From Duodenibacillus sp. (lineage in GTDB: Bacteria; Pseudomonadota; Gammaproteobacteria; Burkholderiales; Burkholderiaceae_F): a stretch of 64,000 nt of DNA. The position numbers and the translations under genes are program-made. The stretch covers positions 1 through 64,000 of the forward strand of contig JAGBZO010000045.1 of assembly GCA_017628205.1 (NCBI GenBank), in the 5' to 3' direction. Shown here one piece after another: positions 38,764 to 48,119 of the stretch. The notes under the pieces are model-generated. The model saw nothing but the letters and a program-made list of their open reading frames with translations. It was not told the origin of the DNA and ran no database searches. The stretch's first letter is position 1, and each line of letters begins with the position of its first letter.

Positions 38764-39981
38764 ATGAAAGTAGTTGCACAAAAACGCGCTGTTAAAGCAG
38801 CTAAATCCGCACAAGCGGTTAAGCAAGAAAAGATGCGCATGCAGGCCAAACAGGAACTGGCCGAACTCAACGGCGAAGTGAACGCCGAGAACGAACCGAC
38901 TTGGAAAAGCCTGAGAATGAATCGCCCGGCACGTTTCGACTCGGACGTGGACGTAAAGAATTTCCTTGAGCAAGAGCGTAGTGAAGCGGCTCATCGCGTT
39001 CAGGAAAATGCCATCAGCACGATTCTTGAAACCGAAGCCCCCGGTGATCGTCGAGCCATTCTTGAAGGCCTGTTGTCCGAGCATAAGAACGGTAAGAAGA
39101 AAAAGAATTCCGATGTCAATCCGGACTATGAATTGGTCGAGGATTGGCAGACGAGCGTGTATCCCTACAAGAACCACATGCGCCGAAAGGTGTATGAGCG
39201 TGAAAAGTTCCAGCTGCAGGTGGAATTGCTCAAGTTGCAGAACTGGGTTAAGGAAACGGGACAAAAGGTCGTCATTTTATTTGAAGGTCGTGATGCTGCA
39301 GGTAAGGGCGGCACGATCACGCGCTTCCGCGAATACTTGAATCCTCGCGGGTGCCGTGTCGTGGCATTGGAAAAGCCCACGCCGACCGAAGCGGGACAGT
39401 GGTACTTCCAACGCTATGTCAAGCACTTGCCGACCAAGGGTGAGATCGTATTGTTCGACCGTTCTTGGTACAACCGTGCCGGCGTGGAACGCGTCATGGG
39501 TTTTTGTTCCGAAGAGGAATACCGAGAATTCATGCACCAGGTGCCGGAGTTCGAACGCTTTTTGACGCGTTCCGGCATCCATTTGATCAAGTTCTGGTTC
39601 TCCGTGTCGCGTGACGAGCAGCGCCGTCGTTTCAAGGAACGAGAAGTGCATCCGCTCAAGCGTTGGAAGCTCTCGCCCGTCGATATCGCTTCGTTGGACA
39701 AGTGGGACGACTATACGCGCGCCAAGAAGGCTATGTTTGAGGGCACGGATACGGACGATTGTCCCTGGACGGTGATCAAGAGCGACGACAAGAAACGCGC
39801 TCGTTTGAACGCCATGCGTTACGTATTGAACCAAATCGCCTACAAGGGTCGCGATCGCGACTTGATCGGCGACACGGATCCGCTGATTCTCGGTCGCGCA
39901 CACGATATGATCGGTGCGAAGCTTTCGGAAGAAACGGTGCAGGCCGTCAAGAAGCGTATGAACGGCAAAAAGCACAAGTAA
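38764..39981 (+). CDS. ppk2: Polyphosphate kinase 2 family protein
   Basis: The product has 405 residues from ATG 38764, with GGAG 6 bases upstream; a TTG two codons earlier is possible. The PPK2 core shows Walker A GRDAAGKGG (175-183), the lid and Walker B-like FDRSWYNRAGVERVMGF and KFWFSVSRDEQRRRF. PPK2 enzymes transfer phosphate between polyphosphate and nucleotides. An N-terminal Lys/Ala-rich, probably helical extension of about 110 residues precedes the core. A terminator follows. Confidence 0.92.
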   Translation: MKVVAQKRAVKAAKSAQAVKQEKMRMQAKQELAELNGEVNAENEPTWKSLRMNRPARFDSDVDVKNFLEQERSEAAHRVQENAISTILETEAPGDRRAILEGLLSEHKNGKKKKNSDVNPDYELVEDWQTSVYPYKNHMRRKVYEREKFQLQVELLKLQNWVKETGQKVVILFEGRDAAGKGGTITRFREYLNPRGCRVVALEKPTPTEAGQWYFQRYVKHLPTKGEIVLFDRSWYNRAGVERVMGFCSEEEYREFMHQVPEFERFLTRSGIHLIKFWFSVSRDEQRRRFKEREVHPLKRWKLSPVDIASLDKWDDYTRAKKAMFEGTDTDDCPWTVIKSDDKKRARLNAMRYVLNQIAYKGRDRDLIGDTDPLILGRAHDMIGAKLSEETVQAVKKRMNGKKHK

Positions 39982-40000
39982 GCGATTCGAATTGAGAAAA

Positions 40001-40038
40001 GAAATCCCGCCCGAGGAAGTCGAGCGGGATTTCTTTTT
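40001..40038 (+). terminator. Terminator after ppk2
   Basis: GAAATCCCGC (40001-40010) pairs with GCGGGATTTC (40024-40033), followed by TTTTTG. It lies between convergent ppk2 and the SDR gene. Confidence 0.88.
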
Positions 40039-40061
40039 GTCCTTTCGAATTGGAAGAGCGA

Positions 40062-40832
40062 TCAGCCTTCAAGTTCTTTGGCGCGAGGCTTTTCTCCGCG
40101 ATTGGCAAAAGCACGATCGAATACGCAATTGGGCAGCATGCGAAGCAACTTGCCGACAAGTCCCATCTGCCAGGGGATCGTTCGGTACGAAACTTGAGCC
40201 TCAATGGCTCGAACGGCACGTCGAGCGAATTCGTCGGCTTCCAAAATGAACGGCATCTTATAGGGATTCTTCGCGGTCAAGGGAGTGCGAACGAACCCCG
40301 GGGAAATGGTGGAAACCTTGATGCCGTATTTGCGGACGTCATTGCGCAGGCTTTCCAGATAACTGATGACCGCGGCTTTGCTCGAACAGTAGGCCTCGGT
40401 GCCGGGCAAGCCACGAATGCCGGCAACCGAACCGATTCCGACAAAGTGACCGCCACCGCGTTGACGCATCGGTTCGATAAACGGATGGAACGTGCTGGCC
40501 ATCGCGAAGACGTTGGTTCGATACACACGTTCGAGAACGTCCAAATCTTCGTAGTACTCGGTCTTGACACCGATAGAAATGCCCGCGTTGGCAATGACGA
40601 TGTCCGTGGGGCCGCGACTTTCGAAATCTTTGGCAGCGGCAATCAGCTCGTCTCGATTCGTTACGTCGATGGCATAGCAGACGTGGCGATCGGCATTGGG
40701 CAACGTTTTGGCAAAGGATTCGAGTTTTTCTTTGTTACGCCCGACCAAACCGAGCGTAGCGCCTTTTTTAGCAAATTCCGTAGCAATGCCAGCTCCGATG
40801 CCGCTGGAAGCGCCGGTAATGAAAATGCGCAT
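40062..40832 (-). CDS. Short-chain dehydrogenase/reductase
   Basis: The product has 256 residues. The Rossmann motif TGASSGIG (about 6-13), NAG at about 85-87 and the catalytic YCSSK (YxxxK) with upstream serine are present. The substrate is unknown. It ends the argS-SPOR-dsbA-SDR run, an arrangement I know from other Burkholderiales. Confidence 0.88.
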   Translation of the reverse strand: MRIFITGASSGIGAGIATEFAKKGATLGLVGRNKEKLESFAKTLPNADRHVCYAIDVTNRDELIAAAKDFESRGPTDIVIANAGISIGVKTEYYEDLDVLERVYRTNVFAMASTFHPFIEPMRQRGGGHFVGIGSVAGIRGLPGTEAYCSSKAAVISYLESLRNDVRKYGIKVSTISPGFVRTPLTAKNPYKMPFILEADEFARRAVRAIEAQVSYRTIPWQMGLVGKLLRMLPNCVFDRAFANRGEKPRAKELEG

Positions 40833-40853
40833 GACTGTCCCGTCTGAAAAAAG

Positions 40854-41516
40854 TTATTCGCCCTTGGTGACTCGATCGAGCAACACCTTGGCGGTATGGA
40901 TGCTGCGACCGCGGCTGCCGGCCATGTGCGGAGAGGTCAGGAAGCGACCGTGAACGCCCAGGCTCGGCGTGGAGTCGACACCGTATGACTTCCACATCTT
41001 GGCCGCTTGTTGGCACTTGGAGGATACCGTGAAGCTAAAGAGCGTTCGACGGAATTCTTTGGCATCGACGCCATGTTTGACGGCCCAGTTGATGATGTCG
41101 CGTTCAACGTCCTGAATGGAGCGCCATTCGTGATTTTCCTTCAAAACCCAGTCCCAGAACGGCATGTGCAACTTTTCGAGCAGCCCCAAGGCTTCGAACG
41201 TGTAATAGGTGCGGGGAAACAGTTCGTAGTCGGCGGTCCAAGCAACGGGAACGGGAACGACTTGGACGTCCTTGCGTGTCTCGGCCAACTGACGTGCCAA
41301 ACGTTCGACATTGGGAGCGAAGGTCTGGCAGTGCGGGCAGGTGTAGGCGAAGAAATCGTGGATGACAATCGGACGTGCGGGTAACGCCACGGCGGGACGC
41401 ACGACGGTAAAGTCTTTACCTTCTACGAGAGGGGCTTCGCCCGCATGGACGATGGAGCCGAAACCGGGAAGAGTCGTTGCCACGCTGGCAGCAAGGAGCT
41501 GTCGACGAGAAATCAT
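40854..41516 (-). CDS. dsbA: Thiol:disulfide interchange protein DsbA
   Basis: The product has 220 residues from ATG 41516 (MISRRQLLAASVATTLPG), a signal peptide. The thioredoxin fold has the active site CPHC (60-63), the same dipeptide as in E. coli DsbA, and a cis-proline segment DSTPSLGV. It oxidises disulfides in periplasmic proteins. This is relevant to the cytochrome assembly cluster nearby, although it is transcribed separately. Confidence 0.93.
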   Translation of the reverse strand: MISRRQLLAASVATTLPGFGSIVHAGEAPLVEGKDFTVVRPAVALPARPIVIHDFFAYTCPHCQTFAPNVERLARQLAETRKDVQVVPVPVAWTADYELFPRTYYTFEALGLLEKLHMPFWDWVLKENHEWRSIQDVERDIINWAVKHGVDAKEFRRTLFSFTVSSKCQQAAKMWKSYGVDSTPSLGVHGRFLTSPHMAGSRGRSIHTAKVLLDRVTKGE

Positions 41517-41545
41517 GTTTTGCAACCTTTCAAAAGTAGAGTCGG

Positions 41546-42094
41546 TTAGTTTTTCAGACGGACGATCGCGCCTTGAATTGCGTTGTCCGCCAGACTTTGA
41601 ATAATTTCCTCTGCTTGAGCGTTGGATTCGAACGGGCCGATACGAACGCGGTAAAGGCGTTGACCGTTTTCATTTTTGTAGGAAACCTGAGCGTCAAGCC
41701 CCATGAAGGCGATGCGAGCGCGCATTGCTTCAGCATCGTCACTTTGGCTAAACGCGCCGGCTTGAACCCAAATGCGATCCGTGTCGATGGTCGGCAAGGC
41801 AGCGCCTTCGGCCGATTTGACCTCGGCCGTCACGGGAATGACGCTCGAACCGGTAGTCTGATCCACGCCCTGACCTTCGGCGTACAACTTGGCGTTGGGA
41901 TCCAAGTTTTTGCCGTCCAACACTTCGGACAAGCTTTTGACGTTCGTCGTTTGAATCTTGGCAACGAACGGAATCGGTGCGTTGGTGATCCATAACGTCA
42001 CGCCTGCGGCCACGCAGATGGCGAACAGGCCGCCGCAGGCAAAAGACCAAAAAAGCTGTGAAAAGCTGGCACGCGCCTTGCAGGGAGAGGGCAT
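41546..42094 (-). CDS. SPOR-domain membrane protein
   Basis: The product has 182 residues. One N-terminal membrane helix (about 15-35, LFWSFACGGLFAICVAAGV) is followed by a linker and a C-terminal SPOR domain (about 105-180, WVQAGAFSQSDDAEAMRARI and LYRVRIGPF). SPOR domains bind denuded peptidoglycan at division sites. It lies 5 bases after argS and 29 before dsbA. Confidence 0.9.
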   Translation of the reverse strand: MPSPCKARASFSQLFWSFACGGLFAICVAAGVTLWITNAPIPFVAKIQTTNVKSLSEVLDGKNLDPNAKLYAEGQGVDQTTGSSVIPVTAEVKSAEGAALPTIDTDRIWVQAGAFSQSDDAEAMRARIAFMGLDAQVSYKNENGQRLYRVRIGPFESNAQAEEIIQSLADNAIQGAIVRLKN

Positions 42095-42099
42095 ACGAG

Positions 42100-43839
42100 T
42101 TATTCCTTCTTCGAATCCATGCGTTCGGGAGCAGTTACACCCAATACGGCGAGACCGTTGGCCAAGACGCGACGGGTGGCGAGCAACAGAGCCAATCGAG
42201 CGTTACGAACGGCTTCGTCCTCGACGAGAACGCGATCCGAATTGTAAAAAGCGTGGAAATCGGCCGCCAAATCCTTCAGGTAAACGCAGATCAAGTGCGG
42301 AGCCAGGTCGCGAGCGGCGATGGACAGGGTCTTGCCGTAGTCGGACATACGGTTGGCCAACGCCGTTGCTTGAGCGCTCTCGAGTACGGACAAGTCGAAC
42401 TGAGCGGCTTGCTCTTCGGTCGGCACGACAAAGCCTTTTTCGCGCGCCTGATTGAAAATCGAGCAGATGCGGGCGTGTGCGTATTGCAGGTAATAGACGG
42501 GATTTTCGTCGCTTTGACTCAAGGCCAGATTGACGTCGAACACGAACTCGGCGTCGGACTTGCGGGACACGAGGAAGAAGCGGGCGGCATCGCGACCGAC
42601 CCATTCGACGAGATCACGCAACGTGACGTAGGTGCCCGTGCGCTTGCTCATTTTGACTTCTTCGCCGTCGCGCATGACGCGAATCATCTTGTGCAACAGG
42701 TATTCGGGGAAGGTTTTGGGAATATTCATCCCGAAGGCACCGGAAGCGGCCTGCAAACCGATGCGCACGCGAGCGATGGTGCCGTGGTGATCGGAGCCCT
42801 GAATGTTGATGGCGCGCGTGAAACCGCGCTCGAATTTTGCCAAATGATAAGCAACGTCCGGAACGAAGTACGTGTAGTAGCCGTCTTGCTTGCGCATGAC
42901 GCGGTCCTTGTCGTCCTTGAAGTCCTTGAACGCTTCGTCGCTGGTTTTGAGCCATAAAGCGCCGTCCGCTTCATAGGTATGACCGGACTGTTGCATTGCC
43001 TGAACGGCGCTGTTCACGCGACCGTCCGTGTACAAAGAACTTTCCAGATAGAAGTTGTCAAAGCCGACGTCGAGCGTTTTGAGGTCGACGTCCTGTTCAT
43101 TGCGCAAATAGGCGACGGCATACTGACGGATGGCGTCCAAGTCGTCCGTATTGCCCGTGCTTTCGACGATGTCGCCGGAGGTCGTGCGAATGGCTTTTTG
43201 AGCCAAGTAGTCTTTGGCGATGTCCAAAATGTAGTCGCCCTTGTATCCGCTTTCAGGGAATTCGACGTCAAGCCCCTGTTCCTGCTTGGCACGAGCCTGA
43301 ACGGAAATGGCCAAGTTGTGAATTTGCACGCCGGCGTCGTTGTAATAAAACTCGCGCATGACCTTGTAGCCTTGCGTGCGCATGATGCGGGACAAAACGT
43401 CGCCGAGGGCGCCTTGACGGGCGTGACCCAAATGCAAGGGACCGGTAGGATTGGCGGAAACGTATTCGAGAAGAACGCTCTGGCCGTTGCAGGAGTTGTT
43501 GGAGCCGAAAGCTTCGCCCTTGGTGAGGACGTCGGCCACGACGCTGAACTTGGCGTTTTGATTGAAGGTCAGATTGATAAAGCCGGGACCGGCAATGTCG
43601 ATCTTGGACAACAACGCATCGCAACCGGGCTGTTTATGCATGGCCTCGACAAGGCTGACAGCCACCTCACGGGGATTCTTCTTGAGCATCTTGGCGCACT
43701 GCAAAGCGACGGTGCATGCCAAATCGCCGTGTGCGGCGGCCTTCGGGCGCTCGAGACGAACGGGGACGCCTTCAACACCAATGTCGTTGAGGGCGAAAGT
43801 GATCAGGTCGGTTAATGCTTGTTTTTGCTGTTCAATCAT
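42100..43839 (-). CDS. argS: Arginyl-tRNA synthetase
   Basis: The product has 579 residues. The class I signature is seen in [21 protein letters not shown] (HLGH for HIGH, about 130), and the protein keeps the N-terminal Arg-tRNA recognition domain and the DALR anticodon-binding C-terminus. It charges tRNA-Arg with arginine. It leads the argS-SPOR-dsbA-SDR operon. Confidence 0.96.
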   Translation of the reverse strand: MIEQQKQALTDLITFALNDIGVEGVPVRLERPKAAAHGDLACTVALQCAKMLKKNPREVAVSLVEAMHKQPGCDALLSKIDIAGPGFINLTFNQNAKFSVVADVLTKGEAFGSNNSCNGQSVLLEYVSANPTGPLHLGHARQGALGDVLSRIMRTQGYKVMREFYYNDAGVQIHNLAISVQARAKQEQGLDVEFPESGYKGDYILDIAKDYLAQKAIRTTSGDIVESTGNTDDLDAIRQYAVAYLRNEQDVDLKTLDVGFDNFYLESSLYTDGRVNSAVQAMQQSGHTYEADGALWLKTSDEAFKDFKDDKDRVMRKQDGYYTYFVPDVAYHLAKFERGFTRAINIQGSDHHGTIARVRIGLQAASGAFGMNIPKTFPEYLLHKMIRVMRDGEEVKMSKRTGTYVTLRDLVEWVGRDAARFFLVSRKSDAEFVFDVNLALSQSDENPVYYLQYAHARICSIFNQAREKGFVVPTEEQAAQFDLSVLESAQATALANRMSDYGKTLSIAARDLAPHLICVYLKDLAADFHAFYNSDRVLVEDEAVRNARLALLLATRRVLANGLAVLGVTAPERMDSKKE

Positions 43840-43903
43840 GGCGGTTTGTAGTAAAAAATAATTGCGGACGTACGCAATCTATAACAATAGCAAAATGTAC
43901 CAA

Positions 43904-43962
43904 ATAACAAAAGCCTCGACATCGACCCAAACCTTTCGGCGTGTTTCGGGTCGAAGCGAGGC
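43904..43962 (-). terminator. Terminator of folE2
   Basis: On the minus strand GCCTCG pairs with CGAGGC (plus 43957-43962 and 43913-43918), enclosing a second stem TCGACCC/GGGTCGA, followed by TTTTGTTATTT. It separates folE2 from argS. Confidence 0.75.
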
Positions 43963-43988
43963 CGCTGAACGGAATGCTCCCGATCGAG

Positions 43989-44780
43989 TTACTTGCGACG
44001 TTCGATGAAAGCGTAGGCGGAGTGATTGTGAATCGATTCGAAGTTTTCCGCATCGATCCAGTAAGCCAAAACGCGATCGTCGGCGTTCAACTGACTGGCC
44101 ATGTCGCGAACCAAATCCTCGACGAATTTGGCGTGCTCGTAGGCGTATTCCGTAACGTATTTTTCGTCGCTGCGCTTGAGTCGACTCCAAAGCTCGCAAG
44201 AAGCGGACGTTTCCGCGATGCGGATCTGTTCTTCCAAAGACATTTCCGCGCTCAGTTCACAGGAAATGCGAATCTTCGAGCGTTGATTGTGCGCGCCGTA
44301 CTGGCTGATTTTCTTGCTGCAGGGGCACAAGCTGGTAACGGGAGCGGAAATTTCTTGCTTGACGGACGTAACGCCGTTCTTGCATTCGGCCTCGTAGCGA
44401 ATTTCATAATTCATGACGCTCTTGAGTCCGGAAACCGGGCTGCTCTTCGTAACGAAGAAGGGACAGCTGATTTCAATATAGCCGTCTTGGGCGTCCAACA
44501 AGGCGAGCATTTGCGTGATCAGCGACTTCATCATGGACGCGCTCAGCGGCTCAAGGTTTTCGGAGAGCAACGTCACGAAGCGGGACATATGCGTCCCCTT
44601 TTGCGTAGCGGGCAGGCTGACATACATCGCCACCGTGGCTACGGAGGGCTGAGGACCATTGATGCTTTGTACGGTAATCGGGATGGTGATGCCGCGGACG
44701 CCGACGCGATCAATGGCGATACATCGCGTGTCGGGAGAGCTCTGTACGTCGGGCAAAGTCGTTAAAATTTCGGTAGTCAT
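43989..44780 (-). CDS. folE2: GTP cyclohydrolase FolE2 (GCYH-IB)
   Basis: The product has 263 residues from ATG 44780; a TTG two codons upstream is possible. KGTHMSRF and the metal site CPCSKKISQYG mark the FolE2 family. It makes 7,8-dihydroneopterin triphosphate from GTP, the first step of folate and queuosine synthesis. Unlike zinc-only FolE1 it works with several metals. An unexplained structured element lies at 44851-44910 in its upstream region. Confidence 0.92.
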   Translation of the reverse strand: MTTEILTTLPDVQSSPDTRCIAIDRVGVRGITIPITVQSINGPQPSVATVAMYVSLPATQKGTHMSRFVTLLSENLEPLSASMMKSLITQMLALLDAQDGYIEISCPFFVTKSSPVSGLKSVMNYEIRYEAECKNGVTSVKQEISAPVTSLCPCSKKISQYGAHNQRSKIRISCELSAEMSLEEQIRIAETSASCELWSRLKRSDEKYVTEYAYEHAKFVEDLVRDMASQLNADDRVLAYWIDAENFESIHNHSAYAFIERRK

Positions 44781-45129
44781 TGTCAACTTTCAGTCCGTCC
44801 GGTGTGATTGAGGTTGGCTCGGATCAACTTGGGACGGGTTAATCAGCTCGGATGTTCGCTTGCGGCGCTGCGCTGTCTCAAATGTAGCGCAAAAGCAAGC
44901 TTGGAACATCGGCAGGTAGGGTAACGCATGATAGCGAATTTTACCGCTTACAAGCTGATTTTCATGGGTTAATGGTAATCTTGAGGATAGTATCCGAGAC
45001 AAATATGCGCGTAGGCTTAAGTTTGAGGGGCTTTTTGTAAAGAGACGTCACAGAGGCTGGACATCGGACGCCTCCGTCCCCATCTGTTCTTATATAGTCA
45101 GCAGGAAGTTTTGAACCGAGGAATAAGAT
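44781..45129. other. 349-base divergent intergenic region between folE2 and a small membrane protein gene
   Basis: I find no gene, tRNA or clear Zur or riboswitch consensus in this stretch. Its main feature is the long dyad at 44851-44910 described separately. Another short stem, GAGGC with GCCTC, lies around 45052-45074. Promoters for both neighbours must lie here but none is convincing by eye. Confidence 0.6.
44851..44910 (-). promoter_or_regulatory. Structured leader candidate upstream of folE2
   Basis: The arms GATGTTC-GCTTGC (44851-44863) and GCAAGC (44895-44900) plus GAACATC (44904-44910) form a 13-bp stem with a 3-base bulge. Inside it, GCGCT (44870-44874) pairs with AGCGC (44886-44890). 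Read on the minus strand it would lie about 70-130 bases before folE2. No T-run follows, so it is not a simple terminator. A cis-regulatory RNA is possible; no known class is recognised. Confidence 0.4.
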
Positions 45130-45513
45130 ATGGCACTTTATATCAACGGAAAGCGCGTCAACCCGATCGTTTCCATTTTGTCCACCGTGGCGTTTGTCGC
45201 CATGCTGGTTGCCGCATTCGTGTTTTTGCTCCCGTTGATCGGTGGTTTGATCGTCGTCGCGCTTTTGGCGATCCTCGGATTGATCGGGTACGGTTTTTAT
45301 TATCGTTGGCGACACGGGGATCCTCTTGAGAATCTGCGCAAGAAAATGGCCGAACAAGCACAACAAGAGGCCTATGGCAGCATGAACGCAAGACCTTCAA
45401 CGCAAAAAGAGACGCCGCGCGAATTTGAAAAAAGCGGGGTGCGTCGCAAGACTGAAGTGGAGGATGCCGTTGTGGTCGACGAAGTGCGCCGGCGTCCGCG
45501 TTCGGATCTCTGA
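45130..45513 (+). CDS. Small membrane protein of unknown function
   Basis: The product has 127 residues with start ATG 45130. Two hydrophobic segments lie at about 14-35 and 37-58, followed by a charged cytoplasmic tail rich in Arg, Lys and Glu. I do not recognise the family. It stands alone between a divergent folE2 region and a strong terminator. Confidence 0.7.
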   Translation: MALYINGKRVNPIVSILSTVAFVAMLVAAFVFLLPLIGGLIVVALLAILGLIGYGFYYRWRHGDPLENLRKKMAEQAQQEAYGSMNARPSTQKETPREFEKSGVRRKTEVEDAVVVDEVRRRPRSDL

Positions 45514-45552
45514 CCGAGGTTGGACGTCTCCAAGGGCGCCCGAGAGGCTTCT

Positions 45553-45595
45553 AAAAAAGGCAAATGGCCAAAACAGGCCATTTGCCTTTTTTGTG
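45553..45595 (+). terminator. Strong terminator upstream of the mcc/sir cluster
   Basis: A 17-bp stem pairs AAAAAAGGCAAATGGCC (45553-45569) with GGCCATTTGCCTTTTTT (45576-45592) over a 6-base loop. It insulates the respiratory cluster from upstream transcription. Confidence 0.92.
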
Positions 45596-45806
45596 TCAAA
45601 AAATAAGCACATTGTTCTAGTTCGAGCGAATAAAAAAAACACGTGAACACGGGGTGTTTCAATTTTCCGTCGGCGAGCAAAAAGCCTTTTGATTGGAGAA
45701 ATTGTAAAAAAACAAGAAGAATCAATACTTAACGAGAACTAGGTCATAAGGAGTAGTTGACGTGAGAGAAAGTGAAAAATCAAATGCGCTACCGGAGGTT
45801 CGAGCT

Positions 45807-45820
45807 TTGATTTTTATCAA
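45807..45820. promoter_or_regulatory. Perfect FNR/CRP-type box upstream of mccA
   Basis: TTGATTTTTATCAA matches the FNR consensus TTGAT-N4-ATCAA exactly, 185 bases before mccA. A -10-like GACTTA at 45845-45850 would put the start near 45857, about 43 bases from the box centre, close to the class II spacing of FNR activation. Anoxic induction is therefore likely; it remains inference. The rest of 45596-46004 shows no gene except a doubtful 20-codon frame. Confidence 0.75.
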
Positions 45821-45910
45821 ATAAAACAAAAAGGAAATGCAGATGACTTAATGCAAACAACGGCCATGGGGGTGGAGGACTTTTCTTAAGATTGCCTTAC
45901 ACTGTCTGAG

Positions 45911-45945
45911 CCATCAAAGGGTGGTCCTTTCTGCTGATTTGATGG
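45911..45945 (+). promoter_or_regulatory. Hairpin in the mccA leader
   Basis: CCATCAAA (45911-45918) pairs with TTTGATGG (45938-45945). A competing inner pairing is AAAGG/CCTTT (45916-45920 and 45926-45930). It lies within the leader predicted from the FNR-box promoter and about 60 bases before the AGGAG ribosome binding site (45994-45998). Confidence 0.4.
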
Positions 45946-46004
45946 TTTAATCCGTAATTTATAGAGAAATCAATGATTTGCGGATTTAAATCTAGGAGAT
46001 AAAT

Positions 46005-48053
46005 ATGAAAACTACAAGTGTCAAAAAAGTGCTTGTTTCCGCTTTAGTTTGCTCTGCTGTTTTGGCAATGTCCAGCCAAGCTTCCGCAAGCGAAAAGCCC
46101 GGTTACGGTAATAAGAATCTTCCTGAACTGTCCACGAAGATTATTAACAACCCCGATTTGACCGAAAAGACGAAGGGCATTCGCACGCTGCACGATTACA
46201 TCGTTCAGGACGTCGAACTGTTCGATTACCTCTTCAAGCATCACCCCATCTTCAAGTACGCTGAAGAAGGTCGCGTGAAGGGCGTCTATAAGATCTCGAC
46301 TCGTGGTGCCGAATACCTCGGTGAAGGTAATGCTGTCAAGTATTCCGCTCACCAGCCCGGCAAGCGCCCGATGGCCAGCCAGTACCGCATCCCCGGTCGC
46401 GGTATCATGGACTATCCCAACAAGTACGTCGGTCCCGAAAAGTGCGGTGAATGCCACGCCATTCAATATGAAAAGTGGAAGCGTTCCCGTCATGCCAAGA
46501 CCATTCGCTTCCCCGGCGAACACCCCGAAGTTGACAACGACCTGAAGAAGAAGCTGTACGGTTCTCAGGCCTCCATCCTGCCCGACGGTATCACCCCCGA
46601 TATCATCTACGCAACGGTTGGTACGCCTCGTACGAAGTACGGTTACATCGATGCTTGGTTGGTTCGTGGTTCCTACCACGTTCGTGACGGTCTCTTGAAA
46701 GACGGCACGGGTACTGTTGTTGCCGGTGGCAACCAGTTCTCTCGTGGTTGGGCCGAATGGATCACGCCCGAATTCGCCAAGGAAATCCAGAAAGTCATTC
46801 CCGACTTCCCGACCGATATGGCCGGCTTCGGCAATTCCGGTTCTCACCAGTGGGGCATGACCTCTTACGGTTCCAAGTACGAAAAGGAATTCTTGTTCCA
46901 GCCGGCTAGCTCCTACTGCGAAATCTGCCACTCCTTCAAGTTCGACTTCAAGACCACGCAGGAATTCTTCGCTGCTCTCGGCAATCCGAAGGAACTCCAG
47001 AAGCACACCATCGCCAAGGGTATTTCTTGTGAAGAATGCCACGGCGAAGGCGGTCACTTGATCGGCGCGGAAAGTAACGGTCTGCAGTCCAACTGCGAAC
47101 GTTGCCACCAGCGTTTGAACTTCATCGATGCAGATACCAAGGAAGGTCGTATTGGTGCTGACAAGCTTGAAAAGGCCTTCAACGCCAAGACGAAGTCCTC
47201 TTGCCCGTCCTGCGGTACGGAAGGTGCTCAGCTCTTCATGTCCAAGCACTACGACAAGGGCATGCGTTGCGCAACTTGCCACGACCCGCACGAAGTGACT
47301 TCGAACGATTGGAAGGATTGGTACACCAAGCCCGCTCTCAAGCAGGATTGCGCCGACTGCCATAAGGTTCAGGCCGACATCGCAGCCAAGGCTGACACGC
47401 ACGCCAAGGTTGACTGCGTTGCATGCCACATGCCGTTCACGATGTCTTGCGAAAACTTCACCGCCATCCAGTTCCCGGATATGGCCGGCTTCGACGCTGT
47501 TCGTCGTTCTCACCTCTGGAAGATCGAAGTCTCCCCGACGGCCAAGATGATGAACCCGGGCGAAGGCCAGTCTCGCAAGTCCAACTCCAAGGGTTGGAAC
47601 ATCGCTCGCGACGCTGAAGGTCACGGTTACGTTGACTTGATGTGGTCTTGCGCTCGTACGGCTCCGGTAGAAAAGAACGTTGTCGACGGTAAGGGTTGCC
47701 ACAGCCAGTTCATTTCCGAACTTGACAAGGGCTTGCACTACGAAGACCAGAAGGAAATCTACGGCGAAGTCGTTAAGATGCAGACCCCGGTTAAGACCGG
47801 CTATGAAAAGTTGGTTAAGGGTGTAGAACGCATTACCAAGATGCTCGAAGTCACAAAGCTCTCTGCTGAAGCCAAGGCTGAAGTATTGATGCTCCTCGAC
47901 CAGGCTGAAGCCGTTGCCAAGCAGGTCAAGGAAGACGGTTCTTGGGGTGTTCACGCCGCTCACTATCTCAAGCAGCGCGTAGAAACCGCTCAGTCCTACA
48001 TCGATCAGGCTCAGGCCATCATCGATGCCGGTTTGACCACTGCTAAGAAGTAA
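46005..48053 (+). CDS. mccA: Octaheme cytochrome c sulfite reductase MccA/SirA
   Basis: The product has 682 residues with a signal peptide cleaved near SQASA. Seven CXXCH sites lie at 147, 305, 342, 364, 422, 449 and 471. An eighth heme site is the rare CX15CH, C549 to C565-H566. That pattern is the hallmark of MccA (Wolinella) and SirA (Shewanella), which reduce sulfite to sulfide at a heme-copper centre in the periplasm. Extra cysteines C400 and C403 (CPSCG, no His) and C482 are candidates for the copper ligands known from Wolinella. It heads a cluster containing the expected partners. Confidence in the family is high; activity is inferred. Confidence 0.93.
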   Translation: MKTTSVKKVLVSALVCSAVLAMSSQASASEKPGYGNKNLPELSTKIINNPDLTEKTKGIRTLHDYIVQDVELFDYLFKHHPIFKYAEEGRVKGVYKISTRGAEYLGEGNAVKYSAHQPGKRPMASQYRIPGRGIMDYPNKYVGPEKCGECHAIQYEKWKRSRHAKTIRFPGEHPEVDNDLKKKLYGSQASILPDGITPDIIYATVGTPRTKYGYIDAWLVRGSYHVRDGLLKDGTGTVVAGGNQFSRGWAEWITPEFAKEIQKVIPDFPTDMAGFGNSGSHQWGMTSYGSKYEKEFLFQPASSYCEICHSFKFDFKTTQEFFAALGNPKELQKHTIAKGISCEECHGEGGHLIGAESNGLQSNCERCHQRLNFIDADTKEGRIGADKLEKAFNAKTKSSCPSCGTEGAQLFMSKHYDKGMRCATCHDPHEVTSNDWKDWYTKPALKQDCADCHKVQADIAAKADTHAKVDCVACHMPFTMSCENFTAIQFPDMAGFDAVRRSHLWKIEVSPTAKMMNPGEGQSRKSNSKGWNIARDAEGHGYVDLMWSCARTAPVEKNVVDGKGCHSQFISELDKGLHYEDQKEIYGEVVKMQTPVKTGYEKLVKGVERITKMLEVTKLSAEAKAEVLMLLDQAEAVAKQVKEDGSWGVHAAHYLKQRVETAQSYIDQAQAIIDAGLTTAKK

Positions 48054-48119
48054 TAGAACTTCCAACCTGAGAAAGCGTTCTCCGGATCGACTTGGTTCGG
48101 AGACCGCAAACAAGGAATC

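Noticed and set aside
45762..45824. 20-codon frame (GTG start) behind AAGGAG, overlapping the FNR box
   Set aside because: It would lie upstream of the predicted start site; probably chance.
46044..48113. 689-codon open frame antisense to mccA
   Set aside because: It is a shadow of the GC-biased mccA frame; the plus frame has eight heme sites and a signal peptide.
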